Positions 1 through 6,004 of a DNA stretch of 32,802 nucleotides are shown one piece after another. The notes under the pieces are model-generated. The model ran no database searches. It was not told where the DNA came from and was given only the letters and a program-made list of their open reading frames with translations. Source of the DNA: a virus; IMG/VR virus record IMGVR_UViG_3300035698_000795, positions 1 to 32,802 of that record; one strand, 5' to 3'. The translations under genes were made by a program, and so were the position numbers. Position 1 is the stretch's first letter; each line of letters begins with the position of its first letter.

Positions 1-68
1 ACACCACGCAGGGCGGTGGGATTCGGTTTGATCTCCGAAAGCGGGATGACTCTGACTTCTGTTTCCAT
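1..68 (-). CDS. ParB-like N-terminal domain protein (5' end only)
   Basis: Only the first 22 codons are in the window; the gene runs off the left edge. The reading starts METEVRVIPLSEIKPNP and continues TALRGV. The pattern V-x-(I/V)-P-L-x-x-I-x-P-N-P is the first conserved strand and loop of ParB/Srx-fold proteins, which in phages occur as DNA-binding or nuclease-like proteins, often near terminase or methyltransferase genes. The ATG is preceded by AGGAG eight to nine bases upstream, which supports the start. It diverges from the primase-helicase gene across a 494-bp regulatory region. The catalytic part and any C-terminal domain are not visible, so function beyond the fold is inference. Confidence 0.6.
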   Translation of the reverse strand, partial: METEVRVIPLSEIKPNPTALRG

Positions 69-96
69 AGGGACAATCTCCTGAGTTATTTTATGT

Positions 97-183
97 GATC
101 TAGAATCGACAAGCTCACTCACGGCGCATTGATCTAGAATCACGGTTACATAAAATCGTTCAATTTGATTCTACCGTGGAATC
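97..183. repeat. TAGAATC boxes in front of the ParB-like gene
   Basis: GATCTAGAATC occurs exactly at 97-107 and again at 131-141. A third, inverted, imperfect copy lies at 167-183 as the near-palindrome GATTCTACCGTGGAATC. The boxes start about 30 bp upstream of the ParB-like start codon, where operators would control the leftward transcript. TTTTATG near 89-95 and CATAAAA near 149-155 form another flanking inverted pair. Two boxes contain a Dam-type GATC. Operator function is inferred from position and symmetry. Confidence 0.45.
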
Positions 184-205
184 GGAATGATACACAATAT
201 AGCAT

Positions 206-437
206 AAAGTGTTACAGTTTAATTCTCACGTTTCTGGCGTATAAGTTAATAACGGTAATACCGCTATATAGTGTAAATTATTTTATAAATAATCCCCTAT
301 ATATAAAGGTATAAACAAAGTGTAACACTTTCTAATAATCCATTGGAACTATACCTATCATATATACATTTTAATTAATAAAAATATAGAGTATATATAG
401 TAAGTATACTTCCAAAACACTATAGAAAAGTGTGACA
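206..437 (+). repeat. Three evenly spaced AAAGTGTNACA elements (iteron-like)
   Basis: AAAGTGTTACA lies at 206-216, AAAGTGTAACA at 317-327 and AAAGTGTGACA at 427-437, with start-to-start distances of 111 and 110 bp. The middle copy is part of a 15-bp perfect palindrome, AAAGTGT-A-ACACTTT, at 317-331. Further half-sites GTGTAA (271-276) and TTACAC (446-451) lie in the arms of the long inverted repeat. Regular spacing of a conserved short word is typical of protein-binding iterons at origins or of cooperative operators. Confidence 0.5.
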
Positions 438-481
438 TAATCTTATTACACTATATTCTTATAATACCGTTATTAACTTAT
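241..481. repeat. Long inverted repeat with 36-nt arms
   Basis: The left arm, 241-276, pairs with the right arm, 446-481, at 30 of 36 positions by direct comparison, including 17 consecutive pairs at the outer end (241-257 with 465-481) and 11 at the inner end (266-276 with 446-456). The arms are separated by 169 bp of AT-rich DNA. Weaker symmetry continues outwards: AATTCTC at 221-227 with GAGAATT at 486-492, and ACAGTT at 214-219 with AACTGT at 500-505. The whole intergenic region is therefore roughly symmetric about position 361. Confidence 0.7.
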
Positions 482-500
482 GTAAGAGAATTTACACCTA

Positions 501-524
501 ACTGTACTACTTAAGTAGTACAGT
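501..524. promoter_or_regulatory. 24-bp perfect palindrome upstream of the primase-helicase gene
   Basis: The half-site ACTGTACTACTT is followed immediately by its exact reverse complement, with no spacer, ending 38 bp before the start codon. A perfect 24-bp palindrome is a strong candidate for a dimeric repressor or activator operator. A spacer-less palindrome makes a poor hairpin, so DNA binding is more likely than an RNA role. No helix-turn-helix repressor gene is visible in the window. Confidence 0.6.
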
Positions 525-532
525 GATACAAC

Positions 533-555
533 CTGATCCAAGATCAGAGGAAGGA
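533..555 (+). promoter_or_regulatory. GATC-containing hairpin next to the primase-helicase ribosome binding site
   Basis: CTGATC (533-538) and GATCAG (542-547) form a 6-bp stem with a CAA loop, directly followed by the purine-rich ribosome binding site AGAGGAAGGA (546-555). The GTG start codon is at 563. The stem abuts the ribosome binding site and could influence translation initiation. It also carries two GATC sites for a possible Dam-type methyltransferase. The effect is inferred. Confidence 0.35.
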
Positions 556-562
556 ATTTAGT

Positions 563-3283
563 GTGACTAAGACAGAAGCAATTAAGGCATTCTTGGTTCA
601 TGCTACACGCGCCGATCTAGCATCAAAATATCATGCTGGTATGGAGTGCCAAGTTAATGTGGCACAGGATGAAGGAGAGCGTGTGGAGGGTGAGTTTCAA
701 GGTAAAGGTTGGCACGGTTGGTCAGATGGATTGACCACTTGGAAGTCGTTCCGTGTACCTTGGAAAGCTAATACGCACCCAGAGTTTAAGGACTCACGTA
801 TGACGTATGATCTGTCTGCCCACGCCGATGCTATAGGTATGACGGGGTGGTGCTGGACAGATAAAGTTTCTAAGTGGGTAGCATTCGATTTCGATGCTAT
901 CATTGGACATAGCGACAGGCATCAGAAGAAGCTAACCTCAGAAGAAATGGGTAATCTCGTATCTGCCGCCAAACTGGTACCGTGGGTCACGATCCGTAGG
1001 AGCACGTCAGGCACAGGCATACACTTGTACGTTGATGTGAACGATGTACCTACAGCCAATCACACCGAACACGCCGCACTCGCCCGATCTATCCTGAGCA
1101 AACTCAGTGCAGTAACAGGCTATGACTTCGATTCAAAAGTCGACAACTGCGGCGGTAACATGTGGGTATGGGCGCGTAAGATGATGGGTACGAACGGGCT
1201 GACCATCATCAAGAAGGGTGAGCCACTAGTTGATCTGCCGATAAATTGGCGAGACCATGTAAATGTTATCACGAAAAAACGTCGGCAAATTTCAGTGCAG
1301 GGATTGCCAGATACTCAAGAGGAGGACTTCGAGCGCATCGTATCGCATCACACGTACGTACCATTGGACGAGTCGCACAAAGCGTTGATGCAGTACTTCA
1401 TAGATCATAGCCTTCTATGGTGGTGGGATCAGGATCATCATATGTTAGTGACCCATACACAACATTTGAAAGAAGCTCATGAAGAACTCAACATGATTGG
1501 GCACTACGAAACCAATTCAAAAGGATCTAATACTGACGAACAGAATTGCTTCGCGTTCCCGCGTCGGCGTGGTGCATGGCTCGTGCGCCGCTTTACACGT
1601 GGTGTCGAGGAAGACAACTACTGGACGCAGGATAACTCAGGATGGACGTTCTGCCACTATAACGTGATTCCGGATCTACCGACGATGGCCAGAGCCTTTG
1701 GCGGCATAGAAAATAAGAAAGGTGGGTTCGAGTTCCGTGAAGCTGAGATCGCCCTCGACGTCCTGAAGAAGCTCGGTCAAGATGTTTCACTCCCGCGCAC
1801 CATGCGCCTTAGGCACACGACGCTTACGCCCACTAAGGACGGTAGGATTAGTGTCGAGGTTAAGCGTGATCCAAGCGACAACTTCGACGGTATGAGTGGT
1901 TGGCTCTCTGACCCCAAGAAGGATTGGCTTCAGATAGTTAATGTACAGCAACAACAGGGTGATGCTATTGAGCACGAAGACTTTGACGATTCGATCCGGC
2001 ACTTGATAACAGGTGCTGACGAGGATTCTGGTTGGGTACTCTGTTCAGAAGGACGCTGGAACCATGAACCACTTACACACATCAAAGCTGTCATGGCCTC
2101 GTTAGGTCTACAACATAAGGAGATTAATGGTGTTATTGGATCAAGTATTCTTAAGCCTTGGAAGCTTGTTACTCTACCCTTCCAACCAGAGTACCCTGGC
2201 GATAGAGTCTGGAATAAAGGTGCTCCACAGTTTCAGTTCGCTGCGACCCAAGATGACGAAGAGCTTAACTACCCGACGTGGCTCAAGATCTTGGAACATT
2301 GCGGCACATCGCTTGATGATGGTGTCGCGGATCATGAGTGGTGTAAGTTTAATGGAATTACCAAGGGCGCAGACTATCTCAAATGTTGGGTTGCCTCGTT
2401 GTTCCAATATCCTGATAGACCACTACCATATCTGTTCATGTACGGGCCGCAGAATAGCGGTAAGTCGATCTTTCACGAAGCCCTTGGTCTACTAATTACG
2501 AAAGGATATATTAATGCTGAAGCTGCGCTGGTCAGTGGATCACGATTCAATGCTGAGCTTGAAGGAGCTTTACTTTGTATACTCGAAGAAGTTGACTTGC
2601 GGAAGAACAAGACAGCATACAACCGTATCAAGGATTGGGTCACCTCGCGCAATATGCTTATCCACCCGAAAGGACGTACACCCTATCAGGTTACGAACAC
2701 TACTCACTGGGTGCATGACGCGAATGACTCAAAGTCCTGTCCGGTCTTCGCGGGTGATACTCGGATCACCATGTTACACGTTGACACGCTCGACCCGAAG
2801 GAACTGATCCCGAAGCATCGTATTGAACAGCTCCTAACCAGAGAGGCTAGTGACTTCATAGCCGCGCTCCTGAAGCTAGAGCTTCCTGAGTCGTCAGACA
2901 GGCTGAACGTACCAGTCATTGAGACCTCTGACAAGGCGCGTACACAAGAGTCGAATATGAACGACCTCGAACTGTTCCTTCACGAGAAGACAGAACACGC
3001 TGTAGGTTACATGATCTATTTTGACGAGTTCTACGACAGGTTCATCAACTTCTTAGATCCGGGCGCTGTATATGATTGGGCAAGACGTAAGGTTAGCATG
3101 GGTCTACCGGCTGATATTCTTAAGGCCAAGTATACGCATGACAATCGTGTTGCCCTAGGGAATATTAAGTTCCGTCACGATCCAGACGTGTCACCACCGA
3201 TGCGTGTGCCTGAACGAGTCTGTGACTTGTTCGTGGAGCGTGACAATGCATTAATAGCAACCAAAGAAGGACGGAGAGTATGA
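563..3283 (+). CDS. Phage primase-helicase (AEP-like primase plus SF3-like helicase)
   Basis: A 906-residue replication protein with two parts. The N-terminal part looks like an archaeo-eukaryotic primase/primase-polymerase: the acidic motif F-D-F-D at 108-111, S-G-T-G-I-H at 149-154 and a further Asp-rich segment near 188-194 fit the metal-binding and nucleotide-binding motifs. The C-terminal part is a superfamily-3/D5-like helicase: Walker A GPQNSGKS at 628-635, Walker B ending CILEEVD at 672-678, and a motif-C-like segment around 713-736 with GDTRI. It would unwind the fork and lay down primers for phage DNA synthesis. The start is GTG at 563, chosen for the AGAGGAAGGA site upstream. It heads the rightward operon and overlaps the next gene by 4 bp. 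The domain assignment is confident; primer-polymerase details are inference. Confidence 0.88.
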   Translation: MTKTEAIKAFLVHATRADLASKYHAGMECQVNVAQDEGERVEGEFQGKGWHGWSDGLTTWKSFRVPWKANTHPEFKDSRMTYDLSAHADAIGMTGWCWTDKVSKWVAFDFDAIIGHSDRHQKKLTSEEMGNLVSAAKLVPWVTIRRSTSGTGIHLYVDVNDVPTANHTEHAALARSILSKLSAVTGYDFDSKVDNCGGNMWVWARKMMGTNGLTIIKKGEPLVDLPINWRDHVNVITKKRRQISVQGLPDTQEEDFERIVSHHTYVPLDESHKALMQYFIDHSLLWWWDQDHHMLVTHTQHLKEAHEELNMIGHYETNSKGSNTDEQNCFAFPRRRGAWLVRRFTRGVEEDNYWTQDNSGWTFCHYNVIPDLPTMARAFGGIENKKGGFEFREAEIALDVLKKLGQDVSLPRTMRLRHTTLTPTKDGRISVEVKRDPSDNFDGMSGWLSDPKKDWLQIVNVQQQQGDAIEHEDFDDSIRHLITGADEDSGWVLCSEGRWNHEPLTHIKAVMASLGLQHKEINGVIGSSILKPWKLVTLPFQPEYPGDRVWNKGAPQFQFAATQDDEELNYPTWLKILEHCGTSLDDGVADHEWCKFNGITKGADYLKCWVASLFQYPDRPLPYLFMYGPQNSGKSIFHEALGLLITKGYINAEAALVSGSRFNAELEGALLCILEEVDLRKNKTAYNRIKDWVTSRNMLIHPKGRTPYQVTNTTHWVHDANDSKSCPVFAGDTRITMLHVDTLDPKELIPKHRIEQLLTREASDFIAALLKLELPESSDRLNVPVIETSDKARTQESNMNDLELFLHEKTEHAVGYMIYFDEFYDRFINFLDPGAVYDWARRKVSMGLPADILKAKYTHDNRVALGNIKFRHDPDVSPPMRVPERVCDLFVERDNALIATKEGRRV

Positions 3284-3633
3284 GACTTAACTACGCACTA
3301 TCCGTGATCCTAGAGATACACGGTGAACATGATTATGCACACGACTACGGTACATGTGGATTGATGTGGGACTGGCTACATGAGCACAACGATCCGTTCT
3401 ACATCCAGCGGGACAAGGAACTCTGGATCATGCATATCATGGGTATAAAGAAGACCATAACTATACACCACATAGGCTATGATGACAATGTAACTACACT
3501 CAGTAATTACATGACAGGACACAGTCTCAATGAGGTGTTAATAAAAGCAGTGATTCAGTGCTCCAAGAACCTTGCTCCCGAGTTGCTGGACTACAGCGAC
3601 ATTGATCTAAGCGCATTTGAAGGGAGAGTATGA
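3280..3633 (+). CDS. Hypothetical early protein, 117 aa
   Basis: I do not recognise this protein. It is acidic and rich in His, Tyr and Trp, with many histidines in the first half (including HGEHDYAHDYG near residues 14-24). No membrane segment or clear motif is seen. It is translationally coupled to its neighbours: its ATG overlaps the stop of the primase-helicase gene (ATGA), and its own stop overlaps the next start in the same way. A ribosome binding site is given by GGAGAG in the end of the preceding gene. Its place in the early operon suggests a role in replication or host takeover, which is inference from position only. Confidence 0.7.
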   Translation: MRLNYALSVILEIHGEHDYAHDYGTCGLMWDWLHEHNDPFYIQRDKELWIMHIMGIKKTITIHHIGYDDNVTTLSNYMTGHSLNEVLIKAVIQCSKNLAPELLDYSDIDLSAFEGRV

Positions 3634-3890
3634 TGTTTAAGTTTGCACTCGGTGCCCGCGCATCGTGTAAAATGTCTGCGTGTAACGCACCACATGGTTA
3701 CACTGGATACATAACCGCACGTACCGAGCACCTACACGGGTGTAATCGCTACTGCTTAAATGAGTACACTGATCCAGACTATGATCTGGCAGACGGTAAA
3801 TGGTTTGATGAAGACGATATATTCGTTTTACCTGAACCAGTCTGCTCTGATTTAACTAGGAGGATGATGACTAATGCCCCTACTTCCTGA
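3630..3890 (+). CDS. Small Cys-containing early protein with G-Y-x-G-x-I-T-A-R motif, 86 aa
   Basis: The segment HGYTGYITARTEHLHGCNRY (22-41), followed by KWFDEDDIFVL (57-67), resembles a widespread small phage protein type in which a conserved G-x-x-G-x-(I/V)-T-x-R-x-E-x-L-x-G-C core precedes a W-F-D-E segment, probably a small SH3-like beta barrel. Its function is unknown. Cysteines at 13, 18, 38 and 42 might bind a metal, but the spacing fits no standard zinc finger. It overlaps the preceding gene by 4 bp and the methyltransferase start by 17 bp. The family resemblance is from memory and should be treated as tentative. Confidence 0.65.
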   Translation: MMFKFALGARASCKMSACNAPHGYTGYITARTEHLHGCNRYCLNEYTDPDYDLADGKWFDEDDIFVLPEPVCSDLTRRMMTNAPTS

Positions 3891-4722
3891 GTACCTAACT
3901 AACGACGGGCCACCGGAACCGATCCGTGCGCCCTTGGCATATCCAGGCTGTAAAGCCCGCGTTGCACCAGAGATCGTAGAAGTTATGCCGTACACTGGGC
4001 GCTTCGTCGAAGTGTTCGGCGGGTCTGCGGCTGTCATGCTAGCGCGTCATAAATGTGATTATGAGGTCTATAACGACCGGAACAGCGGATGGGTTGCAGT
4101 GATGCGCTGTATCCGTGATCCTGTGAAGCTAACTAAGTTCATTGACAAGCTACAAGCCACGCCATTCTCACGAGAAGAGTTCACGTGGTCGAAGGCTAAT
4201 TGGGAGGCAACAGATCCTAGTGATGATGTTGAACGTGCGGCGCGCTGGTACCATATGATGTTCTACAGCTTCAACAGGATCGGCCGCAACCTTGGCCGTG
4301 ACCGTATGAAGATGAACATCTTTCGTAAGCTGGACAAGGCTATCGTGAACTTCCACGACGTACATACGCGCATGCAGAACGTGTTCATAGAGAACGCGGA
4401 CTGGTCGTATATGCTTGAACAGTACGATGCGACTGACACAGTGTTCTATCTCGATCCACCGTACATAGGTACGTTCGATGCTTATTCACACTGTATGAAG
4501 CCTGAAGAGCACAAAGTGATGTTGGATCGGATCTTTGAGCTTGAGGGCTACGTTGCCTTGAGTGGCTTCTCCAACCAACTATATAATAGCTATCCGTGGG
4601 ACGATTGCCATGAGTTTGAGCGACACACCTCCATGAGGCCAAAGGGTGAGTATTCGAAGAGTTGGGAAGGCCGCGACACATCGGGTGATGTGGCCATTGA
4701 ATGCCTATGGGTAAAAGAATAA
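3874..4722 (+). CDS. D12-class N6-adenine DNA methyltransferase (Dam-like)
   Basis: A 282-residue protein, typical in length for Dam-type enzymes, which transfer a methyl group from S-adenosylmethionine to adenine in DNA. The AdoMet-binding motif I is FVEVFGGSAAVML (44-56), preceded by the characteristic A-Y-P-G-x-K segment at 22-27. The catalytic motif IV DPPY is at 194-197, with YLDPPYIGTFDAYSH around it. AGGAGG lies ten bases upstream of the ATG, and the gene overlaps the preceding one by 17 bp. No cognate restriction gene is adjacent, so it is an orphan methyltransferase, likely used to protect phage DNA or for regulation. GATC specificity is assumed from the class, not proven. Confidence 0.9.
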   Translation: MPLLPEYLTNDGPPEPIRAPLAYPGCKARVAPEIVEVMPYTGRFVEVFGGSAAVMLARHKCDYEVYNDRNSGWVAVMRCIRDPVKLTKFIDKLQATPFSREEFTWSKANWEATDPSDDVERAARWYHMMFYSFNRIGRNLGRDRMKMNIFRKLDKAIVNFHDVHTRMQNVFIENADWSYMLEQYDATDTVFYLDPPYIGTFDAYSHCMKPEEHKVMLDRIFELEGYVALSGFSNQLYNSYPWDDCHEFERHTSMRPKGEYSKSWEGRDTSGDVAIECLWVKE

Positions 4723-4731
4723 GGAGGTACC

Positions 4732-4944
4732 ATGAGCGACCATAGGAAGTGTGACCATTGTGGTAAGGAAGAGACATTCATATGGCACGACGGTCAGTGC
4801 TTTGGGCACCCTTGGACGATCCTTAGATATTGGTATTGGAACAATACTAGTGATTATGGATTCGCTTACTTATGCCCAGATCATATTGATGTTGAGTTAA
4901 AGCGGCTTAAAGACAACTATAACGAAGTTGAACTAAGATGGTAA
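4732..4944 (+). CDS. Small zinc-finger-like protein, 70 aa
   Basis: C-D-H-C at residues 7-10 and C-P-D-H at 48-51 give a plausible four-ligand zinc site (CxxC ... CxxH) with an aromatic-rich linker between. The C-terminal 20 residues look helical and charged. A strong AGGAGG site lies just before the ATG. The gene sits between the methyltransferase and the exonuclease, so it is probably a small nucleic-acid-associated or regulatory protein. No specific family is recognised. Confidence 0.7.
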   Translation: MSDHRKCDHCGKEETFIWHDGQCFGHPWTILRYWYWNNTSDYGFAYLCPDHIDVELKRLKDNYNEVELRW

Positions 4945-4957
4945 AGGAGCAAGAATA

Positions 4958-5584
4958 ATGCAACACTGGAACGGGCGCCTCATGTGCGCCATTGACACCG
5001 AGACAACTGGCTTAGACGAAACACAAAGGTGTAACATCTATGAACTGGCTATTGTGCCAGTAGCATTTGATCTAACGCCTAGCACAGATGGGAAGCATAT
5101 CCCACTGAGCATCTTGATTAAGCCGAACTATGAAGATCTTAAAGTTACGGGCTACCCACCGAAGCACAAGGCCAAGATCGACAGGGCTATGGACATCGGT
5201 ATGGATCCTGTGAAAGCAATGGAACTCTTTGAGGCTTGGTGGCAAGACTTGAAGATGGGCTACACAAAGTGGGGCACGGAATTCCGTATCCTGCCGCTAG
5301 GTCAGAATTACCAGTTCGACATGGGCTTTATCAAAAAGTGGTTAGGTGGCATGGCGATCTATGAACAGTTCTTTGACTATCACTTTCGTGATACCATGTC
5401 CTCCGCATTGTATTTGAACGACCAGTTCGGCATCCATGCTAAGGACGTACCATTCCCTAAGGTGAATCTGGCGTACTTGGCATCGTCAATGGGTATCAAT
5501 AACCCTGATGCGCATACCGCGTTATGTGATGCTGTTACAACTCTAAAAGTATATCGTGAGATGTGTGCCCGTAAGGGTAGTTAA
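4958..5584 (+). CDS. DEDDh 3'-5' exonuclease (DnaQ/RNase T-like)
   Basis: A 208-residue stand-alone exonuclease. Exo I is IDTETTGL (12-19; Asp13 and Glu15), Exo II is GQNYQFDMGF (115-124; Asp121), and Exo III is D-A-H-T-A-L-C-D-A (184-192; His186 and Asp191), which makes it the DEDDh type. These enzymes use two metal ions to remove nucleotides from 3' ends. In a phage replication operon it may proofread, trim 3' ends or help degrade DNA. No DNA polymerase gene is in this window. AAGGAG lies nine bases upstream of the ATG. It is the last gene of the rightward operon and ends 6 bp before the terminator stem. Confidence 0.9.
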   Translation: MQHWNGRLMCAIDTETTGLDETQRCNIYELAIVPVAFDLTPSTDGKHIPLSILIKPNYEDLKVTGYPPKHKAKIDRAMDIGMDPVKAMELFEAWWQDLKMGYTKWGTEFRILPLGQNYQFDMGFIKKWLGGMAIYEQFFDYHFRDTMSSALYLNDQFGIHAKDVPFPKVNLAYLASSMGINNPDAHTALCDAVTTLKVYREMCARKGS

Positions 5585-5590
5585 AACAAT

Positions 5591-5624
5591 GGCGCTTGGT
5601 ACAATTAATCTTGTACCAAGCGCC
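5591..5624. terminator. Bidirectional intrinsic terminator between convergent operons
   Basis: A 14-bp perfect stem (GGCGCTTGGTACAA with its complement) closes a 6-nt loop (TTAATC). Rightwards it is followed by TTTTCT. Leftwards the opposite strand reads into TTGTTTTAA. It sits between the end of the exonuclease gene (5584) and the end of the last leftward tail gene (5654), exactly where both transcripts should stop. The stem contains the TGTACC word that also recurs in the repeat arrays at 25888 and 32681. Confidence 0.9.
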
Positions 5625-5653
5625 TTTTCTATGCCCACCTCTAGGCCGTTAGA

Positions 5654-6001
5654 TCATGGTTTCACTATACCTTGCGCTTGCGCCTTTGCAAGCTGTTCTT
5701 TTAATGAATCTGCTAGGGCGTGTACGACATCAGCGCCTTCTTTGCGCCAGATCGGCGGCACTGGCTTCTTACACATCTTACACGTACCCATTGTAACACG
5801 CTCCTCCGTAGCGTCACAGTAGTCACGGTCATGCCAAACCTCGCAACAGGGAACCTTGACGCTGACCTTACTCCTCGCCAGACATTTTTCTATAATCGGT
5901 TCAAAGACATAGGGGTCTGTGGTCGCTCTGTACCCCATTGGGCAAGCTGGCGGGCCACCCCTATGTGGGAATATCACGTAGCCGTCTCGTGAAAATCTCA
6001 T
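5654..6001 (-). CDS. Cys-rich hypothetical protein, 115 aa (last gene of late operon)
   Basis: Cysteines at 20, 40, 52, 53, 62, 74 and 77, with His57 between, suggest one or two metal sites; CKMC (74-77) looks like a zinc knuckle. The C-terminus (90-112) is a likely helix. AGAGGAGGT precedes the ATG, and only 3 bp separate it from the stop of the large tail-tip gene upstream, so it belongs to the tail operon. It could be a tail-tip accessory or a small zinc protein with no structural role. I do not recognise the family. Confidence 0.65.
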   Translation of the reverse strand: MRFSRDGYVIFPHRGGPPACPMGYRATTDPYVFEPIIEKCLARSKVSVKVPCCEVWHDRDYCDATEERVTMGTCKMCKKPVPPIWRKEGADVVHALADSLKEQLAKAQAQGIVKP

Positions 6002-6004
6002 GGT

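Larger units (their letters stand above)
69..562. promoter_or_regulatory. AT-rich divergent intergenic region; candidate origin/operator region
   Basis: No credible gene lies here. This is the only large non-coding stretch, and it separates the leftward ParB-like gene from the rightward primase-helicase operon. It is much more AT-rich than the coding DNA and holds three groups of repeats: TAGAATC/GATC boxes near the ParB-like gene, a broad dyad spanning about 211-505, and a perfect palindrome next to the primase gene. Phage replication origins often lie beside the primase/helicase and carry such repeats, and divergent regulators use the same layout. Which role applies here, or both, is inference. 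Confidence 0.6.

Noticed and set aside
432-465. Sigma-70 promoter with TATAAT at 460-465
   Set aside because: The -10 match is perfect, but the region is so AT-rich that it is weak evidence, and no -35 lies at the right distance (GTGACA is 22 bp upstream).
2127-2807. Two alternative plus-strand frames inside the primase-helicase gene
   Set aside because: They overlap the helicase core, which has clear Walker motifs in the main frame; no ribosome binding sites.
4385-4777. 130-codon minus-strand frame across the methyltransferase gene
   Set aside because: It is antisense to a gene with clear AdoMet and DPPY motifs and lies on the wrong strand for the operon.
5556-5992. Plus-strand open frames downstream of the exonuclease gene
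   Set aside because: They cross the strong bidirectional terminator or lie antisense to the Cys-rich gene, which has a good ribosome binding site.
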